Part shown: positions 50,557 to 63,000 of the stretch, one piece after another
How the letters are laid out: each line of letters opens with the position of its first letter
Position numbering within the stretch: the stretch's first letter is position 1
Assembly (NCBI GenBank): GCA_949710005.1
Contig: OX453281.1
Coordinates: 24,523,862-24,587,861, forward strand
Direction: 5' to 3'
DNA from: Ricordea florida
Taxonomy: Eukaryota > Cnidaria > Anthozoa > Corallimorpharia > Ricordeidae
Length of the DNA: 64,000 bases
Position numbers and translations under genes: made by a program
Notes under the pieces: generated by a model
Told to the model about the DNA's origin: nothing
Database searches by the model: none
Seen by the model: the letters and a program-made list of their open reading frames with translations, nothing else

Positions 50557-51514
50557 CTTCGGTGTAAAAAACGCCTGTTATGTTCACGAGTGACGTGGAC
50601 AAAGAAAACAAACCAGCAAAGATTAGAAAAATAATGACTGTTTCTGCCGGCGCATAAACAGAAGTTAATGTTTAGCTCAGTTGACTCTCCCGAGATCGAA
50701 CCTTTCAAGTATTTTTCCTGCGAGCGCTTTTCTTTGTATTTTGTATTGTTAGATGACGCCACTATTTTCGGCAGCCGATTATATCTATTATAGCACGTGC
50801 ACGCTACGCATTGACCAATAACATTAGCTCTAGCTCTCTTGTGGGCCGATCAGGTTCACCTTGTTTACCACATAGTTAATTGTTGAACACAAGTTTTTTT
50901 CGAATTTCTCACATGTTCCAGTGACGGTGAAAGGTGGTTTTTCAATACGTTTTACCCTACCAATTCACCCTTGCACCACAGTTTTTTTGCACTCTGTTAT
51001 GTAGCGTATTGAGAGTTAATTGATGTTTGATTAACTTATTCGTAACCGTTGGTTGGTTTCTCAATATGGAAACGTTTTTGAGGCGCGGACGGCAACGGGA
51101 AGAGAACATTACGCCTGACAGGTCAGTCGTGTCTCCCAGATTTTTATAGTGATCATCTCTAATGGCGAAAAGATACTTATCAATGTAAATATGGTTGTGT
51201 GAAGACAAGTTTTAAAGGGAAAACAGCTCATTTCCGGTTGCCTTCCGCGTCTCAAAAACGCGCCTGCTTTAGCTCCCGATTTAATGGTTGAGGGGGACAA
51301 ATGTTGCTAGCGCCAACTTTTAATCCCACGCTGAAGAGATGCCGAGGTCGTTTTAGCTCGGGTGAGCTGAAGTGGCTATGACCACTTCCCCTTGCTAATC
51401 TACCCTCTAGGAGCTTGGCATGGGGACACATTGCCGGCAGCAGCTGTTTCTCCGTGACACCCATCGCACGATCTTTCAATCCAACCGCTAGCACTAACCT
51501 AGCCCCGTTGACTG

Positions 51515-51864
51515 GCCCCGGGGGGGACTCCCATATGGAATGGACGGGGATGCTCGTCGTCTCGCTTAGGGGTGTAAATTTCGGATTTTGGTCTCGCTTA
51601 GGGTGTTCTGAGCAAAATGTCATTATTTTTAGGCGTCAAAGTCTCGTTAAGGGTTGCACGCGAAGAAATAACAAAACAGAAAGAATTTTGATTCTTTATA
51701 TTGACTCAATTCATATAAACAAAGTTTTCCATACCATTAATATCTATAATATTTGACTGTTTTATAAACTGGTCTCTTTTAGGGGTCTGCATAAGCTTCG
51801 GCCACACCCAGATTGCTCTCTGACGAGCATCCCCGTCCACTCCATATGGGAGTCCCCCCGGGGC
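51515..51864. mobile_element. 350-bp TIR element with GACTG target duplication
   Basis: Ends GCCCCGGGGGG(G)ACTCCCATATGG and complement, with inverted similarity continuing into 'tggacggggatgctcgtc' (about 44 bp). Flanked directly by GACTG at 51510-51514 and 51865-51869. The interior repeats 'gtctcgcttaggg'. No ORF. Confidence 0.85.
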
Positions 51865-54089
51865 GACTGGCCTTGTGTTCTGGTCCTGGACAAAACTTGT
51901 CTACTCCCCAACCTTTTTCCCCGCACTTATGTTGTCCTTAACATCATGAATAGTGGAAAAAAAAAAGAGGAAAAACTCCACAGGTTTTTACACCGAGGTA
52001 AACCCCTGAGTATGAGCCATAATTTTTGACTTAAGGTCAAACTTGATGACATGCCAGTCTTACTTTGTGAATAGTGAAATAATAAAGATATAAACTGGAT
52101 AAAAGTTGCCTTTTGGTATTTAGCTATCATTCTGTTTCAGTGAATGGAACCGAACCAAACGAGCAAGCGAGACGATCGATTAACATGGCGATGAGTCTGG
52201 ACAGAATTTTATTCTTATTATCAGCCTAAGTGTAGCCGACCCACCCTCCACCCCACCCCACCCCCCCCCCTCCGAAGGATAAAACGGGAGGAGGAAACTC
52301 CGTTTTTTTCTATTATTGGAGACAAGTTGCAAATAGTTTTTACGAGAAATGACACACTAGCATGGGCTTCTCCAGCACCATTAGAAGTTGGAGAAGCACA
52401 ACAAAACAAATCCCATCCATTCCGGAGTCCAATCCAGCCTGGAGTCCGCTTCTCCTTTCCATCCGGCCATGGTGGGGGTAAGCGAATCTGTTGCTTCCGG
52501 CACTTAATTAAGAAAGACGGTACAGACATTGGGGTGCAACGCCCGGTTTGAACACGTAATCTCTTCCCGTCCCCCAGAATGTGGAAACAAGAATGGTATT
52601 TTGAGCCTTCTATTTCACCAGAGACCGGTTAAAATCGGGTTTTAACCAGTATGTAAACATTTCACGCTGTGCAATTTACTGCGAGTTTTGTCTCGTTTCT
52701 TTACTGCTGTCAAAGTTGTCAACCTCGGGGAACACAGGGGGCCTAATTTAATTAAAGTTTGAAATCCTGCAAATTTGTGAATGAGGTGGGAGTGTTGCCG
52801 CAGGGACTTTACTGTTACAAAAATAGTATGGAAAAACTAAAAAGTTTAGGCATGGGTTGGATCCTACCGTTTTGACGACTCAATTCTTCTTTTCCACCCA
52901 GAATGTGCCGGTAAAATGATGTGTTTGTCTTGTCTTCACTATACCCGCAGGTGCTAAGAACAATTTTGGTTTCTCCTCAACACACATGTGAAAATTGCTG
53001 AGGGTTTGTCTCGTTTATTTCTTTTGTTTCTTGTTGTCGTCAACCCCGGGTGGCGTTCGGGCTCGGTTTTCATGAACTTTGAGATTCTGCGAATGTGTGA
53101 TCGTTGCGGGAAGGGCGGTTGTCGCAGGGACTTGAAACTCTTAAATTTAACTATACCAAGTTCAGCTCCATTCTGAAACTGGCACCAAATTAGACGATAC
53201 TCGTAAATCCACACCGTACCTTAGACCTTGATTTTTTTATCAACTCTCACAGTCCAAAACGACAAACCATGCCTCCTTTAGTTTTTTTTTAATAACGTTT
53301 TTATACCCGTGCTATTTTTTCGGTAAACAATTCTCTATTCTAGACGAAAGCTTTTCGATTTGTTTTACTAAGCTAGACTAACAGCTGCCATATGCACCCA
53401 AATAGTTTATATGTAGACTGTACTACAAACGTGCCCACTATAAGGCCGGACCTGTTGTTACTTACCAGCATACGTAAGCCCAGTGACACGTGCTACGTGT
53501 CAGGGATGCAGCTAAAGTATTTGGATTTCTATTTAGCGAATTGAGCTGTTGGGTTTTCCGTTTCAAATCAATTGAGCAGTCGTTTTTTATTTATCTTTTT
53601 TTTTATCGTGGAATATGGACAAAGTTTACTGAGCAGAACTCATTGGTACTAACTCTGGAACTCGCTCACTGGTCAGTAATGATGATTGATTTTGATTGAC
53701 CTTCCCAAAAGTCAATGCCGGGTAATACATCTTACGTAAACACAAACGGTACGTCCAAAGTTCAGTCTCGGCTGTTTATTAAAATTTCTTCGCTTGACTT
53801 ATGAAAGATTTGGCCGTGCAGTGTGCGTTTAACATGGAAAAGCGCTTTTTGTCTCACTTGACTCGTGTTAAGAAATCAAAAAGGTAAGTGCTCAACACAG
53901 AAACTTCCAGCCGAGATTTTATCGTCGAGATATTTCGATTGTTGACGAAGACTGGAAACTCCTTGTCCACAATGCAAAAATCGTTTTACACTATTTAAAA
54001 GACTAGATTCTTAGAACTGATGGTAAGAATCAAATTTAAAAAGTCGAGAGTAAGATAGGACTTCTTTACATACAGAGCCATCAAAAAGC

Positions 54090-54440
54090 GATCTAACCAT
54101 GACAATGTGATACTGTTTGTTTTACTATCACAGTGTGGTTCCACCTTTTTCATTTGCGGATCAAAACATACAGTGTGATCATTCCTTCGAAAGCTACTAA
54201 ACAGTATTGGTATTGCACTGTGGTACTGTTTCAGTCACTATGCAATATAGTTCAAACCTTTTCATGATCTGGGGATCATGGCATGCATGCAGTACGTATG
54301 ACCATTCGAAAGCAACAAGTGAACATTGCTGCTCTGTGGTACTCATTATTTTACTATGTATCGTTGTTCAGACCTATTCTTCAAACCCTGCAGTTATGAC
54401 CGTTCTTTGAAAAGTTATTGAAGAGCGTTGTGCTGTGGGA
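54090..54440. repeat. Degenerate tandem repeat, about 100-120 bp unit
   Basis: Three to four weak copies containing '(t/c)tgtggtactg', 'ttcaaacc' and 'gaaagc(t/a)ac'. Strongly diverged; no coding sense. Confidence 0.4.
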
Positions 54441-55373
54441 CTGTTTGCCTAGTCTAACTTTACTGACAGCATTGTGTTAACCATTCACTCATGTGTGATG
54501 TAAACCAGGTATTTAATTCACTTCATTCCCCTTCTTGTTTATAGCTCAATTTTCAATTTTATTTTATATTTCGCTGGTTTGAATCTCAGCAATGCTGTTG
54601 TTTAGAACGAGCAACTCTTATCAGTAAAATGAATTCGAAATTCGGAATTTAGGGGCTTAAGTTTAATTAATTTGCAAGAAATTGTTTATTTAAGTCAAAA
54701 ATCCTAGGAGATTATGCAATCGACCCGCCCAAGAGATCAAAAAGGTGGAAAAACACTCTGATCGACTGGATCCCAAAATAACCCCTAAACAGCGACAAGT
54801 GATTACGGTAAACGATGTTCGTTGTTGTCTATCTGAGACATCAACCGTGAAATGCCACGTGAAGCAAGAATTAAACGGCGCAAACAAGAAACCCCAGTAC
54901 GGAGTGACAGTTCATTAGCAGATTAATAATAGCACCAGTGACTGAAGATATTAGGGGCTAATCGACTTAGTGGGGGCTAATCGACCGGATACCCCGAGTT
55001 GTTACTCCCTAATGACACACTCTGACTTGGCATCAGTCAGCTGTATATATATGAAAGTAGTCACTCAGAGAGAAACCAGTTGCAAGGAAACTATCAAAAT
55101 GGAGGAACAAATCGATTCTGAGGGAGAATACAATTACTTGATCGTGCAATTGATCGCTCGCGAAGCTTTCGATTCGCAAAGGAGTCGCAACAGAAAAAAG
55201 CCTTTTCGAGGTAAGGTGGAACTTCTCTCACCCTTTCATTTCTGATCATTGTTGGAAGAAGTTTACTTTATTCGAGTTCAAGTTAACGATATATGGTTTG
55301 AAACAAAGGAAATTAAAATTTAGACTAAGGATAAAATTGACCAAAACATATACATCAGGTATAATTTAACAAA

Positions 55374-55549
55374 TTGACGTCCGTTTTTTATGCGTCTGTC
55401 CTCTTATTGATGATAAATTGCGTCATAACATTGTCAAAGTGTTGTAGATCCACGAGCCGATAGGCGAGTGGATCTACAACAAACTTTGACAATGTTATGA
55501 CGCAATTTATCATCAATAAGAGGACAGACGCATAAAAAACTGACGTCAA
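55374..55549. repeat. Long near-perfect palindrome (foldback)
   Basis: Arms of about 80 bp: 'ttgacgtccgttttttatgc gtctgtcctcttattgatga' ... and the complement ending 'aaaaaactgacgtcaa'. The centre is 'ccacgagccgataggcgagtgg'. A fragment ('tgtctgtactcttattgatgataaaaatt') recurs at about 55,810-55,840 next to 'agccaatcagcgcgcg', suggesting the full element is longer. Confidence 0.88.
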
Positions 55550-56507
55550 TTTGTTTTTTACAATAACAAAACGCGAAAAAGGTCAAATGAAGACTTAAAT
55601 GAAAAGAAAACGCAAGTAAACAGCAAGTAAACTCGAAAAATGCTGAATTTTATTTAAATTGACGCAATCAGGGCGCAACTATTCTCAATAACTTTTCTCG
55701 CCTTCTCATTGGCTTGTGACAACAGTAATACAATTTGATTGGGTAAAAATCTGACTGTTTGACAGCTCACTTATCACGCGAAAAAACCTTGCATAAATTA
55801 AAATTTTATGTGTCTGTACTCTTATTGATGATAAAAATTAGCCAATCAGCGCGCGAGAATTCGCTCAGTTATTGTAAAAATCAAGATTGACAACGTGAGG
55901 TTGTGTTGTTGTGAGAAACTGATAATGAAGCAGCATGCATGCACCGTGTTGTACGATACTGTGCCTGTTTTCGTGAGTGAATACTGCTTTCAGAGTCGAC
56001 TTGGATAAAATTTATTTTTTGGCCTTAATTTCAAGGACTTTCAAGTAGTCGTCAGGAACATTCGAGTTAAAAATGGCTTTCTTAGGTCACTCTGAGTCGC
56101 ACAACCCGGTCCAAATTTGGCACCATTTGCGTTTAGAATACCAGTCAAATCACGAGCATCAAAGATTTTTCTATCGCTTTCCCATTTCACTTTTAGCGTC
56201 ATGCTTGAAGAGGATCAAATCTTTATTCAGGAATACAAAGCTGTTTTCACTTCGAAACTTTTTTTTTGCCCGCGGGTCAAGTTTTGGGCTTTGTTTTGAG
56301 TTCACTTTACAGCTCACTCACGTTGAGCAATGTTCCTCAGTCTAGCTTCCTAAAAGAATATTTTTCTCCTTTCCATGTTTCCACACTTTGCTTTTAGTTG
56401 GTTTGCAGAAAAATAGAACGACACTTCGCGAAAAAAAATTGTAAGCGCGCTGTTTTAACGCAACCACCGCAAACTATATATCAATGTAAAACTTATGAAT
56501 TACACTA

Positions 56508-56818
56508 GGGACCGTTCATTTTTTACGAGGAAGGAGGGGGGGGTGTTGGTGGGATTTGGGAGACCATGCGAAAAAAACGGCTTTCGAGGGGGGCCATCCC
56601 CCCAAAAAAATAAGGAAAAGGGGGGTCACCTGAAATATTTTCGCAATACTTTGAAATGGCATAATGTAAAAACAGGAGCCATTAATGAAATCACTGCTTC
56701 AAGGGGGTGGGGTCAGTTGAAAAAACTAGCAAGCTGAGGGGGGATCACGCAATTTTTAAGTGGTTCATCACGAATCACACCAGCCCTCCCCCTCCTTCGT
56801 AAGGAAACGAACTGTCCC
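56508..56818. mobile_element. G-rich TIR element
   Basis: The left end GGGACCGTTCATTTTTTACG and the complement of the right end GGGACAGTTCGTTTCCTTACG, followed by 'aaggaggggg', are imperfect 33-bp inverted repeats. Interior G-runs. No clear target duplication and no ORF beyond a spurious G-rich frame. Confidence 0.7.
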
Positions 56819-57156
56819 CCCATTTTTGCCTTTAATTTCAATGTCTTGCCCTGAGAAGCGCGTGCCAAAAGCTCAAAACGACTGATGTCTCCTTAAGTGA
56901 ATTTATCAGGTATCGAATTTGACCGCATAAGTGAAACGACCGCATAATATCAATCACAAGGCATTGACCCAAAAAACCGTGCGAGACTTTTGCTATGTGC
57001 CTATTGGTTGCTTTAAGATTTCTATTTCAAATTTGCATATCAAAATGTCACCGATACGTATTACGGTATTTTTGGTTGGTATCTTGGGAGTCTGAGCTAA
57101 ATTTCGAGGCAATGCATTAAGTTTTCATACCGTTTTAATTCGTACAAAGAAGACAC

Positions 57157-57309
57157 GGAATGATATCCGCACAGGTCCCTACTTCATTATGCATGCTGTA
57201 GCCATACTGTTTCATTCTGCAATAACAAGAAGTGTTTACATGTGCATTACCCTAAACAATTCATCTGCTGCATGCATAATGAAGTAGGGTCCTGTGCGGA
57301 AATCGTGCC
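57157..57309. mobile_element. hAT-like MITE, family M1 (copy 4)
   Basis: Ends 'ggaatgatatccgcacaggt' and 'cctgtgcggaaatcgtgcc' with the family arms. Flanks GAAGACAC and GAGAACAC agree at 6 of 8 positions, a decayed duplication. The oldest-looking copy of the four. Confidence 0.8.
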
Positions 57310-58475
57310 GAGAACACGCTCGCGTCAGAGCGAACGAGATAAATTTTTTAATATCCGAAATTTTGGAAACATTTCTCGCCTCTGGGAGAAATGTCAACAC
57401 TCTGCATACTGCAAACGTCTACAGCTAATTGAAACAGATACATCCCGTGGAGTCCCAGGAGGTTTCGATATAATCGTCTCTGTCGTAAGGATCGTCTCGA
57501 GACGATGATATGAAGCGATGCACTCCCAAAGATAGAACTCGGTTCTATCCATGCGATCAGACTTATGCACGAAGTTATAATGAAATGTGTAAATATCTCT
57601 CACACTTTCTCCGCTAGTTAAAACTTAGTTTAAGAGGGAAATTCTTCCAATTCTATTGACACTGAATGCTTTTCAATTTTTGTCTGCCGTTTTATTTTCT
57701 ACACAACAAAATCGAACCAATCGCGTCGATTGGGTTCGGTAATCGAACTTAATCAAACTCACCGAAAAGTTCCAGTCCGCCAATTATGTTCGATTACCGA
57801 AGCAATCGAACTCCAATCAAACGATTAACTTCCATTGAGTTCGATTGAGTTTTGGTTCGCTTTTGTTCGATTGACTACCCCGGATGTTTTGCGTTTCATT
57901 TAATGCAAATGAGGGAAAACAATAAATTTTTCTCATTTGCATTAGATTCGGCACATGTATGGAGCCGGTCTGAGAGATCATCTCATGCCAGTTTCACTCA
58001 TTTCGGTTGCTGAACCGCCCCGGGGGGTGGGGGACGTTAGGAATTTCTGGGTAGGGATGTGCCGCTAGAACAGAGCTGGTTCAGCTGAGTTTTGCTACCC
58101 GATTCTAGAGTAAACCCCCCAAATCACTGCTATCCTTTATAAGCTGTTTTCCAGAAACTGAGGTCACTAGCACAGTCTAGCCAAAACAAAACGCTGGTCG
58201 CGTCGCCGGACGGGGTCGCTGGAAGGGGTCGCTGGTTACATGCTGAGCAACTCTAAACACGCACGTACGCATTATCAAGAGGATACATTAGTTGTGGTTA
58301 CACACACCATGGGTTTGGGGTCTTCCGGAGGGTAAACGGCTTGAGTCTGGTTCAGCTCAGGTTTCATGTTACCCTTGGGGATGCGGTTACACAGTAAAAG
58401 ACACCCCTCAGGGTAAAATATAATTAGATATGACTTAGCTGACCTCTCAAATTGGCGGGAGAAGTGCAGGTCAGC

Positions 58476-58620
58476 ATGGATGACACAAATCGATATCTGG
58501 TAAGCTTAATTTCAGTGATTCTCCTGCTTATTATTCGACAGTCCTCCATAAATATAACAACACAGCAGTTTTTTTCGAGAAGACACCGAAGAAGGCGCTT
58601 TCAACTACGCTACCTTCAAG
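58476..58620 (+). CDS. Lone first exon, possible Harbinger transposase start
   Basis: ATG 58,476 opens 48 codons, MDDTNRYLVSLISVILLLII..., then an Arg/His-rich stretch (SRRHRRRRFQLRYL), ending at CAAG|GTTTGT. A hydrophobic start followed by an Arg cluster is seen at the N-terminus of PIF/Harbinger nucleases, but the DDE region is absent; the converging Myb-like gene ends only 31 bp on. Probably the leftover of an internally deleted element. Identity is inference. Confidence 0.35.
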
Positions 58621-58651
58621 GTTTGTCGGCATTTTTTTTACATTTACGAGC

Positions 58652-59441
58652 TCAATCTTGATTTCCGGTCGATAAAATATCGTCGGTGTCATCCGAGCTA
58701 CAATCTTGTTTGTGGGCTTTCGTTTCCTTGACAAATCTTGGATTTACTTTGTCTGATGAAGACATAAATTCGTCTATGTCTTCATAGTGTTTGAACGTTT
58801 TCCGTTCCCTTCCCGTGCGATTGTTGTTATCACATACACTTTTGTATTTATCCAAGAGCGCCCGCCACTTCTCCTTTAACTGCGCTAATGACTTGTCAGA
58901 CTCCACACCATTGTCAAAGCACATACTTTGAAACTGCTTCAAAATATCTTCCCATATGGTTTTCTTGCCGTGACTGCTTTTCGTAGACTTAAGTCTATCG
59001 TAGTACTCCTTATAAGCCGCAATTAAGCATCTCTCTTCGATCAACGACCAGCTACTGCGCTTGTTACGATCGTCACTTCGGCTTGAGGATTCACTTGAAC
59101 TTGGACTGGTGCTTTCCCTGTCTGATTCAAACTGAAGGTGATTGCTTGTACCGGGTACAGGGTTCTGGTAAATCGGGTAGGGATTTAGCATCGCTGGATA
59201 ATGCAGTGGAGCCTGATTTTGAGCCATTCCAACACTATACAGGGTATTACCGGGGTTGTTAATTGCCTGCGGCCTTGTTTGGTTTCGTGCTGCAAATAAA
59301 TACCCGTTGTAGCAGGGATCTTCGTTTTGAATAGAGTTCCTATAAACAGAAATATTTAACACAACTTAATCAACTGACAGTCTGAACGGCAAACTCATGA
59401 AAATAAAGAAATACTCACAGCGATGGACGAAACCCTGCCAT
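58652..59441 (-). CDS. Myb/SANT-like trihelix DNA-binding protein (Harbinger-type)
   Basis: Two exons: 59441-59419 (MAGFRPSL, donor GTGAGT) and 59339-58652, total 236 residues. Residues about 105-185 form a Myb/SANT-like domain: RSSWSLIEERCLIAAYKEYY ... KKTIWEDILKQF ... LAQLKEKWRALLDKYK, with the regularly spaced Trp residues of the trihelix/MADF class. A Ser/Asp/Glu-rich linker precedes it and an acidic tail follows. Such proteins are the second gene of PIF/Harbinger transposons, where they recruit the nuclease to DNA; domesticated copies exist. No DDE nuclease is nearby. The frame is intact, so a non-autonomous element or a co-opted gene are both possible. Confidence 0.7.
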
Positions 59442-59743
59442 GATACCTCGTGCTACAAGTAGGCGCGAAATTTGCCAAGCGCATCAGAGGCCACGTCAGA
59501 GCCCTGTAGGCGATTTCCTGTATTAGCTACGTCCTGCTTTGTGATTGGCCAAGCCACCTCGGGGAGCAGATAAACCGTACTTTTCAGTTCAGGAACTGTC
59601 ATGGGAAGTTCTTTTGTTCTTTTTGATGTATCCATGGAAATAACCCTAGGGCAGTTTCGGTCTGGGGAAAGCGGTTACACACAAAAACGTCTTTACCCGT
59701 GGTCAAACGCTATTTGCCCATGGGTAAAAGGGCTAGTGTAAAT

Positions 59744-59911
59744 TGTTAGATTTTGTCGTAGTGTTTTTACGAACAATTTATTCACCAGTGTGCAAGTAAA
59801 TGTCAACGTTACAAGAATCACTTCATCCGAAGAAAAAACTGTCACACACTGTCACCTCGTGCTCATCCAACTGGTTCAAACCGGTTGGATGACGTAATGT
59901 TCGACCCGACA
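59744..59911 (-). repeat. 3' LTR of the BEL/Pao element (168 bp)
   Basis: On the minus strand it starts TGTCGGGTCG right after a polypurine tract (AATAGGGGGAGAG) and ends AAATCTAACA, giving the TG...CA borders. It contains AATAAA (complement at 59777-59782). It lies 119 bp beyond the pol stop. The 5' LTR is outside the window, so identity between LTRs cannot be judged. Confidence 0.75.
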
Positions 59912-60030
59912 CTCTCCCCCTATTTGATTCACAAATGTGGAGCAAATATAACTCATCTCCAATGTTCTGAAAACCTATAAACAGTAACAGTAACGAGTTC
60001 AAGTACTACTAGTCATAATCACACTAGTCA

Positions 60031-63000
60031 CTAGGACAGTTCATTGGCTTTTTCTTCTTCTGCAATACCTCTAATACGCTCTATTGCAGCTATGGCTGCT
60101 TGTCTTGATGCAAATTCTCTGGCTCTGGGATTTAGCTGTACTACTTGATTCGACTCTGTGTGTGTCACGTCGCAAGACAGCTCCATTGGACAAAGTTGTT
60201 GGATCGCCCGTTCCAGGTACGACTTTCCTGCTCTCAGTCTGGCTCCTCGGAGGACTCCGTCACTTCCCTTGATCAACTTGGTGACGATACCGATGTTCCA
60301 CTTCCCACGATTACGCTCCTCGTTCTGTATCAGCACCACATCTCCAACCTCGAGGGTTGGTTCCTTAGACTTGTGCTTTAGGTTGTGTCGTTCCCTTAAA
60401 CTCCTTACATACTCTGCGGACCATCGCGACCATAAAACGTCCTTGCAACGCCGAAGGTACCTTGCTCTCTTCCGTAATTCCACATCCTCTAACAAGTCCA
60501 CGTCTTCCTCTGGAAGGACATATGATTCTCCATACATCATAACTGCTGGGGTAAGTACCGGAAATTCAACATCATCTTCTACATAGGTTAAGGGCCGGTT
60601 GTTGACGGCCACCTCCACGTCAAGGAACACTTCCTCTAGCTCACTGAAAGTAAGGTTCGCCCGTCCAATAACCTTGTAGAAAGCCTGCTTTACTATTCCA
60701 ATTAACCGTTCAAATTGTCCGCCCCACCACGGGGCCCTGGCAAGATTAAACTGCCACAGCATGTTGTGATGGGCAAGATAATCTTGGGTCATCTCGTCTC
60801 TCATGATACTCTTTAGCCACTTGCTGGCAGCTACAAAGCTCCTACCATTGTCAGAATAGATCTTCCTAGGTCTCCCCCGTCTCGCAATAAACCGCTTTAA
60901 GCACTTTATAAAGCTTTCAGTAGTCTGGTCTGTCAGCAACTCTAAATGGACTGCTCTAGTTAGACTACATGCAAACAGGAGTAGGTGTGCTTTGCCTTGT
61001 TTCTTCTTGGAGGCCTTGTACGCTATAGGACCAGCGAAATCCACTCCTATTACTTGGAAGGGATATGATCCATCTGTACGATCAACTGGGAGATCTGCTG
61101 GTTTTGGCTTGGGGAACCTTGTGACATGGAATTTCTTGCACCCAAAGCAGTGATTAATGACATTCTTCGTCAGCTGCCGAAGACGGGGTATCCAATACTT
61201 TTGTCGTACAAGCACCATAGTCTGTCCAACTCCCCCATGCAGGGTCATGATGTGGGCATCTTGCACAATTTTTTCTGATAAGGTCACCCTGGGTGGCAGA
61301 TACACCGGATAAACTCCCTGGATTCTTCCCTTGCATACATAAATCCCTTCATCATTCTTTTGAAGATTTAATCTTTGTTGGTCCTCCTGGAACTTCTCTG
61401 TCACACTGTATCTCCCTTGTTCACGTCTTATCCACCACTTCACTGCTCTATCGGTTTCAGCTGTCGTCAAGGGACCTCTGATTCGATACAGTTTCTTGCT
61501 TCGGCAGTTCTGAGAAAACCGTCCGACCCATCCCGTAACTCTGACCACCTGCCAAAAAACATGCTTCTCCAGTAACTCATCAAGATCATCCTTTGGTTCG
61601 ACTGCAACTGCAAAGATCTCCTTAGTGAGCTTAGCTTCTGCTTCTGTTTCTTTGCTAGGGTTCGTCACTATCTCTTCTGGCCACTCTTCCCGATTGGGAA
61701 GCCACTCTGGACCTGGTAACCACAAACTGGATAGATGACCTGCCTTACAACCTCTGCTTCCTACGTCTGCCGGGTTCCGTTTGGTGTCCACGTGCCTCCA
61801 CTCAATGAAATCCTTGGCATTGATCTTGCGGACTCTATTAGCCACGAATTGCTTGTAAGAACCGCCCCCCTTGATCCAGTGGAGGGCAACCTTGCTGTCA
61901 CTCCAGCCATAAACTGACTTGATTGGTTGGTCAGATAATGCCTTTCGCACATTCTCTGCAAGGTTTGCGGCCATATGTGCTGCTACAAGTTCCAGTCTCG
62001 GAATGGTAAGATTCTTCTTTGCCAATCTTGACTTAGCCGCAATTAAACCCTGGCTCAACCCTGAGGCTTGTTGGATTACTGCATATGCAACTGCGGATAT
62101 CCCAGATCCACTTGTGTCGCCAAAGACATGTAGCTCAACTCCCTCAGTTGGCTCTTTAAACCTTGGTAGGCTTCGTGGCACTTCAATCATGCTTGGGAGA
62201 CTCCTCACAAACTTGAACCATTCTTGCCCAATTTTGTCTGATACCTTCTCATCCCATGGCAGACGCAAGTCACATACTTCACGATACAGAAACTTTCCCA
62301 CAAGTGTTGCAGGTGATGCTAAACCTAGTGGGTCGTATACAGCGGCTAGGAAACGTAGGATCCCTCTTTTCGTAACATCAATAGGTTCCTCAGGAAATTT
62401 CACAGCAATTGAGTCATCTGATTTGTTCCATGGGAGTCCTAACAGCTTTGATTCCCCTTCCTTGACCCCCAACTGTTGCTTTGCAAAGGTTGGCTGCTCT
62501 TCGACACTAATAATTTCACTCTCCAGCTGAGACACATTAGAGTTCCACTTGTGCATAGTAAACTTTGCCTCTCCAAACACTGACACTATGGTCTTCTTCA
62601 GTTCTTGGACTTCTGCCGTGGTACTGCCACCAGTGATAACATCATCGACGTATAGACTCCTTAGGATCTCTTCAATTTCTTCTGGGTACTTCTCCCTTAG
62701 GCTCTCTAGATGCAATTTTAGTGTCGCTGCCAATAGGAATGGCGACTGAACCAAGCCGAATAATGCTCGCGTAAACCTCAAGACTTCAATAGCTGATGGG
62801 TCCTTGTCCTTGATCCAATGAAAGCGCAGTGCATCTCTGTCTTCTGCCCTTATTCGTACTTGTAGAAACGCCTGCTTGATGTCACCTGCCAGCGCGACTG
62901 GCTTAAAACGATTACGCACTAACACGTCCCACAACAGATTCTGAAGGGGCGGTCCGCTTTCTAGGCACTCATTTAGTGATGGCTTCTCCTCTCCTGGCTT

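Larger units (their letters stand above)
49892..58475. other. 8.6-kb intergenic, repeat-rich region without a convincing gene
   Basis: Contains M2 copies (50,402-50,655; fragments at 50,083 and 51,957), TIR elements 51515-51864, 56508-56818 and 57157-57309, a 55.4-kb palindrome, a decayed tandem region near 54,090-54,440 and a TTCGATT-rich patch near 57,715-57,880. Three isolated ATG-to-donor stretches (51066-51121, 53834-53883, 55099-55210) look like first exons but lack downstream partners. Confidence 0.5.
58275..59743. mobile_element. Probable internally deleted PIF/Harbinger element
   Basis: Encloses the lone plus-strand exon and the Myb-like gene, which converge. The left side (ggttacacacaccatggg, then gggtaaa) and right side (cccatgggtaaaagggctag tgtaa) share TTACAC, CCATGGG and GGGTAAA words in inverted orientation, consistent with degenerate termini. 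Exact ends and a 3-bp duplication could not be fixed. The BEL/Pao LTR abuts its right end. Confidence 0.35.

Noticed and set aside
51066-51121. First exon METFLRRGRQREENITPD with donor GTCAGT
   Set aside because: The only phase-compatible acceptor tried (near 52,141) reads 14 codons and stops; no other support.
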